A DNA stretch of 64,000 nt from an uncultured Clostridia bacterium (GCA_947589285.1 CANPZV010000001.1:20622-84621); one strand, 5' to 3'; numbered from the stretch's first letter, positions 25,801 to 35,692 are shown. The notes: generated by a model not told the origin, from the letters alone. Numbers and translations: made by a program.

Positions 25801-28290
25801 GTGAAAAAGAAACTGCTTCTTGCGATCGGACTGATCTGCCTCGCCTTCTCGCTCGCCACGGCGGGCTGCGGCCTTCAAAAAGGCCCGCAACAGCCCTCCG
25901 ACGGGCCGACGCCCGAAGGTGCCGTCTATACCGTGACGGTCTCCTTCGACGATACGCTTGGCACCGTGACCCTCACCCCCTCCGCAGAGGGCAACAAATA
26001 CTCCGCAGGCACGTCCGTCACGGCCGAGGCCGCCCCTCTTCCCGGGCGCACGCTCCTCTCCTTCAAGGCGGACGGCGAGGAAAAGACCCTCACGGACGAC
26101 AAATATACCTTCGTCATCGGGAAGGACACCTCTCTTGAGGCGACCTTCGGGACGAATCCCATGCCCGCGAGCGTTTTCAACAGCCTCAAGGGCAAGACCG
26201 CCTACACGGGCACAGGGGAGGAGGACCACATCTATGACGGGTATGAGGAGTACCCCATCGCCTATTCCTACAAGGTCGAAGTCGCCTTTGACGGCGATCT
26301 CGTCCACCATTCTCTCTATGAGAACGGAATGAATCTCTACCTCCATAATTGGATCTACAAGAACGAGAACGGCAAGGCCGTCTCCTACGCCCGCCAGATC
26401 GACAACTCCCTCGAGAGAAAGGACACGGGCGAGGACTTTTCCCGCTTCGGCAACCCCTTTGAGGCGATGACGGCGGAGGACTTTATCGACATCGGTGACG
26501 ACAACTACCTGCTCACCGACCCCGAAAAGGCCTCTGCGGCGGCGTTTGCCCTCACGGGCATGGAGGAGGAAATCGAAAAGTTTGTCGTCTGCGCAGACGG
26601 CGGCGTAGCCGTCCTCATCTCCATCGACAGCGTTGAGGACGCCCGCGGCGAGGGCATCACGATCGACTATATTTACACCTCGAGCTTTGTTTTCTTCGTC
26701 GCCGACCCCGTCGATCTCGACGGGCGCACCGAGGAGTATGAGACGAAGGCCGAACACGCCTCCCTCGCGGCCGCCCTTCAAAAGGCCGCCGCGGCCCAAA
26801 GCTACAAGTATCACGTCGTCGAGGACGGAAGCTACGAATACAACTTCTATGTCACCGACAAGGCGATCTATAACGACGAGGAGGGGTCTGAACTCGGCTA
26901 CTACCTTCACAGCGACGATCTCGTCCACGAGATCTATATCGAGGACGGCAAACTCGTCCTCGGCGACCCCGTGCAGGGCACCTTGGACGGAGAACACTAT
27001 GTCACGACGTCGGATATCACCTCCCTGCAACCCGTCTTTGTCTTCGCGCCCGAACTCTTCGAGCCGAAGGGGAACGGCGTATTTGCCATGCGCCCCGAGG
27101 ATCCCGACCTCATTCACGAGGTCGCACAGCGGATCTGGAGCTTCGGCGACGACCTCACGATGAACTTTGCGCAGACGGTCGAGATCACCGTCGAGAACGA
27201 CGTTCTCAAAAAGATCTCCGTCACGTGCAAAGTCATGATGTTCGATACGACCTTTGAACTGACCTATTCGGGCTGGAACGATACGGCCCTCCCCCTCCCC
27301 ATCGAGGGGATCGGAGGCGGCACAAAGCCCGATACGCCCGTCACGCCCGACACGCCCGACACGCCCGCGCCCTATCCCGCCAAATTCATCGGGAAATACA
27401 CGGGAGAAAAGTGGAGCGGCACGAAGTACGCCGTCGAGATCACCGCAACGGGCATCACCGTGTCGATCGATGAGGTACCCGCGACCGTTGCGGATATCGG
27501 CTACGACGCCGCAACGGGCAAGATCCCCCTCAAAGTCAACGGCATTCCCTGCACGATCTCCGCCACGGGGGAAGCAAGTTCGACCGTCAGCGAGATCACT
27601 TTCGTCTCCGATGACTTCACGATCAACGGGACGCTCGGCCGCGTCACGGAGGGCGGCGAAGGGACGGTGACGATCCCTGAACAGTTCTACGGCACCTTCG
27701 CATGCGACGAAAATCACAAGCACTACGAGGTCAAGATCTCCGCGAGCGGCGTCGAGGCCACAGTGGACGGCGCGGCGATCACGGTCACCGTGACGGGATA
27801 CAATATCCACAAGGAACTCGAGATCCTCTTTGACGGAACGCCCTGCAGTCTGTCCGTGGAGCTGGACAGCGAACAAAAGCCCCTCTCCATCGGCATAATG
27901 TCTGCCAATGACTTCAGCGTCAATCTCACGCTCTACCCCGTGGCGGGAGAAGGCCCCGCTTCCCCCGATGACGATGAAGGCGGCTCGGACGCTCCCGTCG
28001 CAGGCAAGGAAAAATTCTACGGAACGTATGAGGGAAAAGATGTTCCCCTCGACTCCGATGAAGGAACCACCTATCTCGTGACGATCTCCACAGGCGGGAT
28101 CACAGTGTCGATCGACGGCGTCGCGGCAACGGTGACGGAAGTCAGCTACAACGAGGGCATGGAGGAATTTACGTTTAAGGTCAACGGCGAGGACTACTCC
28201 ATTTCTGCAAATTCCGATGATGCTCCCCTTTCGGAAATTGCGCTCTGGTTCGAGGGCTTCCATAGCGCGATCTTGGCCCGCAAAGCGTAA
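25801..28290 (+). CDS. Lipoprotein with three tandem C-terminal beta repeats, 829 aa
   Basis: GTG start with SD AGAGGTG. The signal peptide ends in the lipobox ATAGC (Cys about residue 23). Next comes an InlB-B/Flg_new-like module (about 35-120: YTVTVSFDDTLGTVTLTP...). A long middle domain (about 125-500) is not recognised. A Pro/Thr hinge (PDTPVTPDTPDTPAP) leads to three tandem modules of about 85-100 residues, each opening F-I/Y-G-K/T-Y/F and carrying 'VEITATGITVSIDEVPATV', 'VKISASGVEATVDGAAITV' or 'VTISTGGITVSIDGVAATV'. The protein is exported and anchored in the membrane; adhesion or ligand binding is only an inference. Confidence 0.78.
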   Translation: MKKKLLLAIGLICLAFSLATAGCGLQKGPQQPSDGPTPEGAVYTVTVSFDDTLGTVTLTPSAEGNKYSAGTSVTAEAAPLPGRTLLSFKADGEEKTLTDDKYTFVIGKDTSLEATFGTNPMPASVFNSLKGKTAYTGTGEEDHIYDGYEEYPIAYSYKVEVAFDGDLVHHSLYENGMNLYLHNWIYKNENGKAVSYARQIDNSLERKDTGEDFSRFGNPFEAMTAEDFIDIGDDNYLLTDPEKASAAAFALTGMEEEIEKFVVCADGGVAVLISIDSVEDARGEGITIDYIYTSSFVFFVADPVDLDGRTEEYETKAEHASLAAALQKAAAAQSYKYHVVEDGSYEYNFYVTDKAIYNDEEGSELGYYLHSDDLVHEIYIEDGKLVLGDPVQGTLDGEHYVTTSDITSLQPVFVFAPELFEPKGNGVFAMRPEDPDLIHEVAQRIWSFGDDLTMNFAQTVEITVENDVLKKISVTCKVMMFDTTFELTYSGWNDTALPLPIEGIGGGTKPDTPVTPDTPDTPAPYPAKFIGKYTGEKWSGTKYAVEITATGITVSIDEVPATVADIGYDAATGKIPLKVNGIPCTISATGEASSTVSEITFVSDDFTINGTLGRVTEGGEGTVTIPEQFYGTFACDENHKHYEVKISASGVEATVDGAAITVTVTGYNIHKELEILFDGTPCSLSVELDSEQKPLSIGIMSANDFSVNLTLYPVAGEGPASPDDDEGGSDAPVAGKEKFYGTYEGKDVPLDSDEGTTYLVTISTGGITVSIDGVAATVTEVSYNEGMEEFTFKVNGEDYSISANSDDAPLSEIALWFEGFHSAILARKA

Positions 28291-28600
28291 CCCCCGCCGC
28301 TTCTCAGTCTCTGCGTCGCTTGAAGGCGTAGCCAAGGGACATCGTGAAACGTCAGTCCGTACTTCCCTCCACGGGATCCTTCCCTTCGCTCTGAATGACG
28401 CAAGAATGCGGCGGCAATTTAAGAACGACACCCCCTCAGTCACTCACTGCGTTCGTGCCAGCTCCCCTACAGGGGAGCCGAGAGACTGCCTTGCCCACCC
28501 CTTGAGGGGTGGGTGTCGAGCGAAGCGAGACGGAAGGGGTGTCATTCCGAATTTCCCCCACCGCAATTTTTCATTTTTCATTTTTAATTTTTAATTTTCA
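28291..28600. repeat. Repeat-bearing spacer
   Basis: Holds 'ggatccttcccttcgctctg', the 'cccctcagtcactcactgcg' palindromic unit and an AAAATT-rich tract (28565-28602). No gene. Confidence 0.65.
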
Positions 28601-28606
28601 ATTCCA

Positions 28607-28644
28607 AACCATAGCGCAGGCCTTGCGGCCTGCGCTATGGTTTT
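28607..28644. terminator. Bidirectional terminator
   Basis: A perfect 16-bp stem (AACCATAGCGCAGGCC) with a TTGC loop separates two convergent genes. T-runs are short on both sides. Confidence 0.75.
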
Positions 28645-28650
28645 ACAGAT

Positions 28651-29373
28651 TTACGCCATGATCGTCACGATGGGAATGTGGGGCGGGTCGTTGACGCGCA
28701 GAGGGAAACTACTCCGTCCGATCCCGCGGGAGACGACGAGATCCGTCCCCTCCGCAATGGGGTAAAGGCCCGAGGTGTACTTCGGGAAGATCCCCTGTCC
28801 GGGGGCATACATGCCTCTGCCGAACAGCACGACCTGCCCGCCGTGCGCATGGCCCGAGAAGATGTAGTCGGGGCAGAGAATGGACGCGTGTCCCTTGGCC
28901 CGCTCGGGGTGGTGGGCGAGGAGGATCTTCACCCCCTCTCCCATGAAGCGCGGCGCGCCCCTGTCCTCGGTGTCCCCCGCGATCAGAAAGTCAACGCCGC
29001 CGAGCCGCGCGGAAAGGCAAGAGCCTGTCACATCGTGTACGCCGCTCTCTTTGAGGAGTTGTTTCAGCCCCTCCGCGTCCTTGCACTTTCTCTCGTGGTT
29101 GCCCTCGGCGTAGAACACGGGAACGAGGGCGCAAAGCTCCTCCAAAAATTCCCGCGCACCGCACCGCGCGACGTCCGCCCTATACCAGACGAGATCGCCC
29201 GTGAGGAAGGCGGCGTCGATCTCCCGCGCCTCCAATTCCTTTAAGATCGCGCCCGCGTCTGCGGGCATGTGCGGAAAGTGCAGGTCGGAGAGCTGTGCGG
29301 CCTTGACGGAACGCTCTCCCTGCCCCAACACGATCTCCTCATAGGCGATGCGCTTGTTCTCGAAAATTCCCAT
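28651..29373 (-). CDS. Metallophosphoesterase, YaeI/YkuE-like, 240 aa
   Basis: Calcineurin-fold enzyme with AQLSDLHFPH, FLTGDLVWY, AEGNHERK, LLAHHPE and FSGHAHGGQVVL, the full set of metal ligands. The GHAHGGQV ending and SRGIGRSSFPLRVNDPP tail match the YaeI/YkuE group of membrane-associated phosphodiesterases. No clear membrane helix is seen. Its promoter puts the start site on the A of the ATG, so translation is probably leaderless. mutY lies 42 bases upstream in the same direction. Confidence 0.87.
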   Translation of the reverse strand: MGIFENKRIAYEEIVLGQGERSVKAAQLSDLHFPHMPADAGAILKELEAREIDAAFLTGDLVWYRADVARCGAREFLEELCALVPVFYAEGNHERKCKDAEGLKQLLKESGVHDVTGSCLSARLGGVDFLIAGDTEDRGAPRFMGEGVKILLAHHPERAKGHASILCPDYIFSGHAHGGQVVLFGRGMYAPGQGIFPKYTSGLYPIAEGTDLVVSRGIGRSSFPLRVNDPPHIPIVTIMA

Positions 29374-29379
29374 GGTTTT

Positions 29380-29407
29380 ATTATATGCCCCTGCAATGCC
29401 TTTTCAA
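29380..29407 (-). promoter_or_regulatory. Promoter of the second metallophosphoesterase (leaderless)
   Basis: TTGAAA (29407-29402), 16 bp, perfect TATAAT (29385-29380). Exactly six bases separate it from the ATG at 29373, and there is no SD. Confidence 0.75.
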
Positions 29408-29415
29408 AACAGGGG

Positions 29416-30423
29416 TCATTTCAGCCAATCCTTAAACGCCTTGAATGCGGAGGGAATGGCATATTCCCTCCCGATCTCCTCCGCCGTCGCCCAAAGAAAG
29501 GCGGGGAAGGGTTCTTCCGTCTCCCAAAGCCGACCCGTCATGCGCCACTCCACATGGGTGAACACATGCTTTGCCGTCCTCTCCGCCAATGCCTTCCCCT
29601 GCGGCAGGGGGCAGGGCGGCGGAGCCGAGGCGGGCGAATTGGGGAATTCCCACAGCCCCTTCAACAGCCCCTCCGTCCGCTTGCGGAGCGCGTACTTTCC
29701 CCCGCACCGCAGGACGTAGACGTTCAGATGCTCCACCCGCCTCGCCTTCTTTTCGGCGCGGACGGGGTACCTTTCTTCCTCCCCGCAGAGGTGGGCGCGG
29801 CACAGCTCCCGCCACGGGCATGCGCCGCAGAGCGGGACGCCGTTGGGCAGACAGACGATCGCGCCGAGTTCCATGAGGCCCTCGCAGAAGTCGGCCGTGT
29901 CATTGGGATAGACCTGCCGAAGCATTTCCTTGAACTTCCGCTTCAGCGCGTCGCCCTCCGCACTGCCGTCGGCGAAGAGACGGGTGAGAATGCGGACGAC
30001 GTTGCCGTCCACGGCGGGTTCTTTGAGGCCCAAGGCAATGGAGCAGAGTGCGCCCGCGGTGTAATCTCCGACGCCCGCGAGCGATTTTACCCCCTCCCAT
30101 GTCCGAGGGGTACCCTCCGCAAAGAGGGTCTCCGCGGCCGATTTGAGGTTGCGGGCGCGGGAGTAGTAGCCAAGCCCTTCCCACGCCTTCATGACCTCGT
30201 CCTCGGAGGCGGCGGCGAGGTCTCTTTCCGTGGGGAACTTCTCCAAAAAGGCGACGTACTTCTCCTTGACCGCCTCGACGCGCGTCTGTTGGAGCATGAG
30301 TTCGGCGACGAGGGAGGTGTAGAAAGTTCTGTCGTGCCGCCACGGGAGATCCCGTTTGTTTTCGCGGAACCAGCTCAGAAGCCTCGGCACCGCACGTTGT
30401 AAAAGTTCAATATCGCGATCCAT
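29416..30423 (-). CDS. mutY: A/G-specific adenine glycosylase, 335 aa
   Basis: Removes adenine opposite 8-oxoguanine. The catalytic Glu is in AELMLQQTRVEAV (about residue 42), the helix-hairpin-helix in SLAGVGDYTAGAL and the catalytic Asp in AVDGNVVRIL. The 4Fe-4S ligands are C-x7-C-x2-C-x5-C (CLPNGVPLCGACPWRELC). The C-terminal NUDIX-like 8-oxoG sensing domain retains GLWEFP and KHVFTHVEW. Between those two motifs, residues about 261-277 (SPASAPPPCPLPQGKAL) are encoded by a palindromic 'cccctgcggcagggg' unit resembling the host dispersed repeats. No SD at the ATG. Confidence 0.93.
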   Translation of the reverse strand: MDRDIELLQRAVPRLLSWFRENKRDLPWRHDRTFYTSLVAELMLQQTRVEAVKEKYVAFLEKFPTERDLAAASEDEVMKAWEGLGYYSRARNLKSAAETLFAEGTPRTWEGVKSLAGVGDYTAGALCSIALGLKEPAVDGNVVRILTRLFADGSAEGDALKRKFKEMLRQVYPNDTADFCEGLMELGAIVCLPNGVPLCGACPWRELCRAHLCGEEERYPVRAEKKARRVEHLNVYVLRCGGKYALRKRTEGLLKGLWEFPNSPASAPPPCPLPQGKALAERTAKHVFTHVEWRMTGRLWETEEPFPAFLWATAEEIGREYAIPSAFKAFKDWLK

Positions 30424-31309
30424 AGTGTTGCGTAAGGTTGAGAAATGGCAAAAGCCTACCCCTTGGGGGCTTCTGCGGAGCGGGTGGTGGGGGGGGTGCG
30501 CTCATTCTGAACGAAGTGAAGAATCCCCTTGAACGAAGTCCTCTCGTCGCCCCTCATAGGGGAGATGTCACGAAGTGACAGAGGGGTTTTTCTTGGCTCC
30601 CCTGCAGGGGAGCTGTCGAGCGAAGCGAGACTGAAGGGTTTTGAAACCCCTTTCCCCTCGCAAGCTCGGGGACTTCCCCTAATAGGGGCAGCAAGGGGAG
30701 TCACCCCCTTCCCTACCCGTTACGGCGGCAGGGGTGGGGGGGCGTTCCTAAATCACCGCGCGTGGCGGGGTCCCCCGCCTAAGCCTCAGGGATCCCAAAA
30801 AATATTGCAAAGCAAGATTTTTTGGGAAAAGGAGCGACCTGCGTTCAAAGCAACGGTTTTGCGTTCTCGCAAAACCGCGCAAACTGCGCAGCGTCGCGAC
30901 GCCGTACCCTACGGGAACCACAATGACTTTCAAGGTACGAAAGTTCGTGGGGTGATAAGGCTATGGAATGCACAGTGCTGACCCCTCGAACATTTCTTTT
31001 CGATGCCCCGCGAGATTCTTTGCTACGCTCTGAATGACGCAGAAATAAGGTGACCCACCCCCCTTCCCCCCTCCCAAGGAGGGGGCGAGAAAGTGGCGGG
31101 TCGAGCAAAGAAATGTTCGAAACATTCCAAAAATACTTGCCTTAGGCGGAATTCACTTCCGCCGTGGGCGACCACATTTGGTACCCTACGGGAACCACAC
31201 TGTCTTTCAAGGAAGTATAGTTCGTGGGGTGACAAGGTTATGGAATGCACATCGTTGACCCCTCGAACACATTTGTTTTCGCAGAAAACAAATCGTTCGA
31301 AATACCCCC
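30424..31309. repeat. Repeat cluster: structured element copies B and D in tandem
   Basis: No gene. The first part (30500-30740) has 'gaagtgacagaggggttttt' and related palindromic units. Copy B (about 30782-31008) is close to copy A at 10503. The 3' arm of its terminal hairpin is displaced to about 31110 by an inserted G/C repeat. Copy D (about 31129-31305) has a different 5' end (ggcggaattcacttccgcc) but the same core and an intact terminal hairpin that ends six bases from the fhs stop codon. Confidence 0.85.
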
Positions 31310-32974
31310 TTAAAACAATCCCTTTATCTTCCCCTCTCCGTCCACGTCGATGCGGCAGGCGGCGGGGTCCTTGGGCAGCCCCGGCATCGTCATGACGTTC
31401 CCCGTCAGCGCGACGACGAAGCCCGCCCCCGCAGAGACCTTCACCTCCCTCACGGTGATGAAAAATCCCTCGGGCGCACCGAGCTTTGTCGGGTCGTCGG
31501 AGAAGGAATACTGCGTCTTTGCCATGCAGACGGGGAGTTCCCCAAACCCCAACGCCTCGAGGCGTGCGATCTGTTCCTCGGCTTCGGGCGTGAATTCTAC
31601 GCCGCTCCCGCCGTAGATCTTCGTCACAATGGCGGCGATCTTCTCGCGGATCGGGGCCTTCTCGTCATAGCAATAGGTGAAATGGCCTTCCTCTTCGCAG
31701 AGTTGTACGACCTTCCCTGCGAGCGAAAGTCCTCCCTTTCCCCCCTCCGCCCAGACGGTGGAGAGGGCAACGTCCGCGCCGATCCCCTTGCACGCCTCGA
31801 AGATGAGGGAAATTTCGGCGTCGGTGTCCGCAGGGAAGCGGTTGACGGCGACGATCGCGGGCAAATGATACACGTCCCTGATGTTGGAGAGGTGCCGCAG
31901 GAGGTTGGGAAGTCCCCGCCGCAGCGCGTCCACGTCCTCCCGCCCGAGGTCGGCCTTCGGCGTCCCGCCGTGCATCTTGAGGGCGCGGACGGTGGCGACC
32001 ACGACGACGGCCGAGGGCTTCAGCCCCGCCGCCCTGCACTTGATATCAAAGAATTTCTCCGCGCCGAGGTCCGCGCCGAAGCCCGCCTCCGTCACGACGT
32101 AATCGCCGAGCGCGAGAGCCGTCTTTGTCGCGATGACGGAGTTGCACCCGTGGGCGATGTTGGCGAACGGCCCGCCGTGTACAAGCGCGGGCGTCCCCTC
32201 GAGCGTCTGCACGAGGTTGGGCTTCAAGGCCTGTTTGAGCAGGGCGGCCATCGCCCCCGCCGCTTTCAGGTCCCCCGCCGTCACGGGCGTATCATCATAG
32301 GTATAGCCGACCACGATGCGCGAGAGCCGCTCTTTGAGGTCGGAGAGGGAGGTCGCAAGGCAGAGGATCGCCATGACCTCGCTCGCGACGGTGATGTCGT
32401 AGCCGTCCCTGCGCGGGACGCCGTTCTTCCCCCCGCCGAGGCCGTCCTCGATGAAGCGGAGCTGGCGGTCGTTCATGTCCACGCACCGCTTCCATGAGAT
32501 CTTTTCGGGGTCGATGCCGAGCGCATTCCCCTGAAAGATGTGATTGTCGATCATGGCGGCGAGGAGATTGTTGGCGGCCCCCACCGCGTGGATGTCCCCC
32601 GTAAAATGGAGGTTGATGTCCTCCATGGGGACGACCTGCGCATAGCCGCCGCCCGCCGCGCCCCCCTTGACGCCGAACACGGGACCGAGGGAGGGTTCCC
32701 GCATGGCGACGACGGCCCTCTTCCCCAGCCGCGAAAGGCCGTCCGCGAGGCCGATGGTGGTCGTCGTCTTTCCCTCGCCCGCGGGCGTCGGGGTGATGGC
32801 GGTGACGAGGATGAGTTTGCTCCCCCGCTTCGGCCGCTCCATAACGGAGAGGGCGATCTTGGCCTTGTCTCTGCCGTAATATTCTATCTCGTCCTCGCTG
32901 AGGCCGAGCTTCTGCGCGATCCTGAGGATATGCTCCGTTTTCGCTTCCTGCGCGATCTCGATATCCGTTTTCAT
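31310..32974 (-). CDS. fhs: Formate-tetrahydrofolate ligase, 554 aa
   Basis: ATP-dependent activation of formate to 10-formyl-THF, the first methyl-branch step of one-carbon metabolism and of the Wood-Ljungdahl route. The N10-formyl synthetase P-loop [20 protein letters not shown] (about residue 60), [43 protein letters not shown] and the C-terminal [16 protein letters not shown] are all present. The length is typical. SD GGGAGG before ATG 32974. No other acetogenesis genes are nearby, so a biosynthetic role is as likely as an energetic one. Confidence 0.97.
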   Translation of the reverse strand: MKTDIEIAQEAKTEHILRIAQKLGLSEDEIEYYGRDKAKIALSVMERPKRGSKLILVTAITPTPAGEGKTTTTIGLADGLSRLGKRAVVAMREPSLGPVFGVKGGAAGGGYAQVVPMEDINLHFTGDIHAVGAANNLLAAMIDNHIFQGNALGIDPEKISWKRCVDMNDRQLRFIEDGLGGGKNGVPRRDGYDITVASEVMAILCLATSLSDLKERLSRIVVGYTYDDTPVTAGDLKAAGAMAALLKQALKPNLVQTLEGTPALVHGGPFANIAHGCNSVIATKTALALGDYVVTEAGFGADLGAEKFFDIKCRAAGLKPSAVVVVATVRALKMHGGTPKADLGREDVDALRRGLPNLLRHLSNIRDVYHLPAIVAVNRFPADTDAEISLIFEACKGIGADVALSTVWAEGGKGGLSLAGKVVQLCEEEGHFTYCYDEKAPIREKIAAIVTKIYGGSGVEFTPEAEEQIARLEALGFGELPVCMAKTQYSFSDDPTKLGAPEGFFITVREVKVSAGAGFVVALTGNVMTMPGLPKDPAACRIDVDGEGKIKGLF

Positions 32975-33070
32975 AACCGCCTCCCTTTGCTTCCTCCAAA
33001 GTATAGCAAATCCTCCCTCTTTTTGTCAATCAAAGGGGGAGGGAAATTTGAAATCGCGGCCGCGGAAGGG

Positions 33071-33898
33071 TCACTTCTGGTTGAATTTTCTGCTCACGAG
33101 CCAATCGGTCACGCGCTCGGGAAGGAGCTTGTACATGTACCGCGTGAAGGCGTTCTTCCCGCCCGCGACGGTCACGGGCGCGGGGTTCTTCTTGTGGGCG
33201 AGTTTGACGATCGCGTCGGCCACGAGGGAGGGATTCATTCCCCCCTGCTCCATGTTGGCGAGCGCGGCGGAGGCCTTTTTGACCGAGGAGATGTAGGACC
33301 TTGCGTCCTCCGCGCCGTACACCCGCCTCGCATAGGTGAAGTCCGTCGCCGTCCCGCCGGGGAGAAGGGCGCAGACGCGCACACCCTGCTTTTTCAGCTC
33401 CAGATCGCTCTCCCGTGCGAGCATGACGAGGGCGGCCTTGGAGGAGGAATAGAACCCGTCGAACGGAATGGGGAGATCCCCGCCGAGGGAGCCGACGAGA
33501 ACAGCCCTCCCGCCCCGCTTTTTCAGGAAGGGAGCGGCGGCTTTCAGGGCCTCCACCGCGCCGAAATAGTTGACTTCAAAGAGATAGCGGTAGTCTCCGC
33601 TCTTTGCGTATTCCAAGGGGGCGGCCATGGAGAATCCCGCCGAATAGACGAGGATATCGATGCCGTCCGTCTCTGCCCCGACGTCCTCGATGGCACGCTT
33701 CAACGCCCCCTCTTCGGAGGCGTCGGCCTCGATCGTCTGCACTCTGTCCCCCTGAAAGGGCGTGCGGGAGATGTTAAAGACCCTGTACCCGCGTGCGGTG
33801 AGGCGGAGGGCGGTCTCACGGCCGATGCCCGACGACCCGCCGACGACCACGGCGACCCGCCTCTGCGGCGAAACTTTTTCCCTTTTTTCTTCTTCCAT
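33071..33898 (-). CDS. Short-chain dehydrogenase/reductase, 275 aa
   Basis: Classical SDR. The cofactor loop is VVGGSSGIGRETA (about residues 20-32), then VYSAGFSM, the catalytic Ser in VGSLGGDLP and the YxxxK pair in FYSSSKAALVML (about 160). A C-terminal extension carries KKNPAPVTVAGGKNAFTRYMYKLLPERV. An Asp/Arg pattern after beta-2 (NISRTP) suggests NADP(H). The substrate is unknown. The ATG 33898 (MEEEK) was chosen over a TTG six bases upstream; no strong SD serves either. It is 96 bases upstream of fhs, possibly co-transcribed. Confidence 0.85.
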   Translation of the reverse strand: MEEEKREKVSPQRRVAVVVGGSSGIGRETALRLTARGYRVFNISRTPFQGDRVQTIEADASEEGALKRAIEDVGAETDGIDILVYSAGFSMAAPLEYAKSGDYRYLFEVNYFGAVEALKAAAPFLKKRGGRAVLVGSLGGDLPIPFDGFYSSSKAALVMLARESDLELKKQGVRVCALLPGGTATDFTYARRVYGAEDARSYISSVKKASAALANMEQGGMNPSLVADAIVKLAHKKNPAPVTVAGGKNAFTRYMYKLLPERVTDWLVSRKFNQK

Positions 33899-34246
33899 AC
33901 CCAAATTATGGGCGTTTTCATGAAAAATTAAAGATGAAAATGAAAAATTGAGCGCGAAAAGGCTCCTCCTGAGGAGGAGCTGTCACCGTAGGTGACTGAG
34001 ATGGGCATGATTCAGAACCGTTGCCCACCCCCCTACCCCCCTCCCATGGAGGGGGTAATGACTTCGTTTGAGGGGATTCTTCGACACGCCGCCTGCGGCG
34101 GCGGCTCAGAATGAGCAGAGGGGGCGCGCGAACTGCTCCCCTCAATGGGTGGGGGTCGAAAATAAATCGCTCATGCTGAGGCGCAGCCGAAGCATCTCAT
34201 AGACCCACGGAGTGCCCCGCGTCATTCCGATCCCGTTCCGTCATGG
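33899..34246. repeat. Repeat spacer
   Basis: Contains 'ctcctcctgaggaggagctg', the 'cccacccccctaccccc' G/C unit and 'ctcatgctgaggcgcagccg' units. No gene. Confidence 0.65.
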
Positions 34247-35017
34247 TCAGCCGAGGGCGACGTCGAGGAGCATCATCACGCAGAAGCCGAGGATCAGCCC
34301 GAGCGAGGCGAGGGTCTTACTGTTTGAAAAACATTCGGGGACGAGTTCGGAACACACGACCGCCACCATCGCCCCCGCGGAGAAGGCGAGTGCCCACGGC
34401 AGCAGCCCCGCAATGAATCCCGCCGCCAACGCGCCCAAAACGCACGCGGGGATCTCCACCGCGCCCGACAGCGAGGAAAAGGCAAAGCTCTTCCCGCGGG
34501 ACAGCCCCTTGGCGCGCAGAGGGAAGGCGACGCACAGCCCCTCGGGAAAGTTCTGGATGCCGATGCCGAGGGCGAGGAGAAAGGCCGACAGAACGGCGTG
34601 TTCCCCGCCCGCGACGGCAAACGCCACGCCGACGGCCATGCCCTCGGGGATATTGTGCATCGTGACGGCGAGGAAGAGGAGGGCGTTCTTCTCGTCCCCG
34701 AACTTCGTCACCTTCTTCTTCCGCTTGGAGAGGAGGAGGTCGCTCGCGATGATGAACATGCCGCCGAGCAGGAACCCGAGGGTCACCGTGACGGCAGGGG
34801 GGAGAACGTTCTCGTATTCGAGGGCGGGGAGCAGGAGGGAGAAGAAGGAGGCGGCGATCATGATGCCCGCCGCCGCGCCGTTCATGAGCGTCAGAACGAA
34901 TGGCTTCACTCCCTTCGAGAAGAACACAAAGGACGCCCCCAGCGTCGTGAGCGTGAAGAGCATGAGAGAGGCGAACACGGCCTGCTCCCACGGGAAGAGC
35001 GACAAAAACCACTGCAT
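34247..35017 (-). CDS. ZIP-family zinc/metal permease, 256 aa
   Basis: Membrane protein with about eight helices. The metal-binding helix motif is TMHNIPEGMAVGV (about residue 128) and the second is GIQNFPEGLCVAFPL (about 163), with SELVPE near the C-terminus. It resembles ZupT-type ZIP transporters that import Zn2+ and other divalent cations. The ATG 35017 has an SD (GGAGG); the longer open frame upstream is antisense to the next gene. Metal specificity is inferred. Confidence 0.88.
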   Translation of the reverse strand: MQWFLSLFPWEQAVFASLMLFTLTTLGASFVFFSKGVKPFVLTLMNGAAAGIMIAASFFSLLLPALEYENVLPPAVTVTLGFLLGGMFIIASDLLLSKRKKKVTKFGDEKNALLFLAVTMHNIPEGMAVGVAFAVAGGEHAVLSAFLLALGIGIQNFPEGLCVAFPLRAKGLSRGKSFAFSSLSGAVEIPACVLGALAAGFIAGLLPWALAFSAGAMVAVVCSELVPECFSNSKTLASLGLILGFCVMMLLDVALG

Positions 35018-35122
35018 GGGCAGGACCTCCGAGGGTATTTCATAGGTACAGTCACTCCATCTTATGCGGGCGGGCATTTCCGCCGTGTCTGAATTTTTTT
35101 GACAAAATTTTTGAATACTGTC

Positions 35123-35151
35123 TTGACAAGGAAATAAGTCGGCGGTATAAT
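35123..35151 (+). promoter_or_regulatory. Consensus promoter of the small membrane protein
   Basis: Perfect TTGACA (35123-35128), 17 bp, perfect TATAAT (35146-35151). Confidence 0.88.
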
Positions 35152-35182
35152 GTAGCTTAGAAAAATATCGGGGGAGAACTTT

Positions 35183-35647
35183 ATGAACGTATTTGCTTTC
35201 ATCACGCTGATCCTGACGGCCTTCACGCTCCTGTATTATTGCTATATCGCAAACAATACGGAAGAGCATGACGTCTCCTTCTTCATCAGCGTCGAACTCA
35301 TCATCATGGTCATGAACCTCTGCACGAACCAGGGCGGCGTGTTCGGCCTCGCATGGCTGTATCTCGTCGTGGACCTCGTGTTCCTCGGCGTCGGCTGGCT
35401 CATCGACGCGCAGGATTCCGTCGGATTCTACACCTCTATCGGCCCTTGGTTCAAGAACACCTTCACGGACAAAGACACCATTCTCTGGAAGGTCCTCTCC
35501 TTCGTCTTGTTCCCTGCGGGCGCGGTCCTCTACTTTGTGAAGTACAACAACGACGCGACGCTCGCAAAGACGTGCGGCAGGGCGGCCTTCTTCGGGCTTC
35601 TGCTCTGGATCGTTCTCCTTTGGGCGATCCTCGGCCTCGCGCTCTGA
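35183..35647 (+). CDS. Small integral membrane protein of unknown function, 154 aa
   Basis: Five or so hydrophobic segments (MNVFAFITLILTAFTLLYYCYIA, an amphipathic ISVELIIMVMNL, YLVVDLVFLGVGWLI, VLSFVLFPAGAVLYFV, FFGLLLWIVLLWAILGLAL). No family recognised. It has a consensus promoter, SD GGGGGAG and a terminator of its own, so it is a well-expressed single gene. Confidence 0.8.
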   Translation: MNVFAFITLILTAFTLLYYCYIANNTEEHDVSFFISVELIIMVMNLCTNQGGVFGLAWLYLVVDLVFLGVGWLIDAQDSVGFYTSIGPWFKNTFTDKDTILWKVLSFVLFPAGAVLYFVKYNNDATLAKTCGRAAFFGLLLWIVLLWAILGLAL

Positions 35648-35665
35648 GTGTAGACGAAAACTTCT

Positions 35666-35692
35666 CCGTCCCCTCCTCGGGGACGGTTTTTT
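35666..35692 (+). terminator. Rho-independent terminator
   Basis: CCGTCCCC-tcct-GGGGACGG stem then six Ts. Confidence 0.9.

Noticed and set aside
25771..28443. A roughly 890-codon minus-strand frame opposite the repeat lipoprotein
   Set aside because: Composition is that of an antisense shadow; the plus strand has promoter, SD, signal peptide and repeats.
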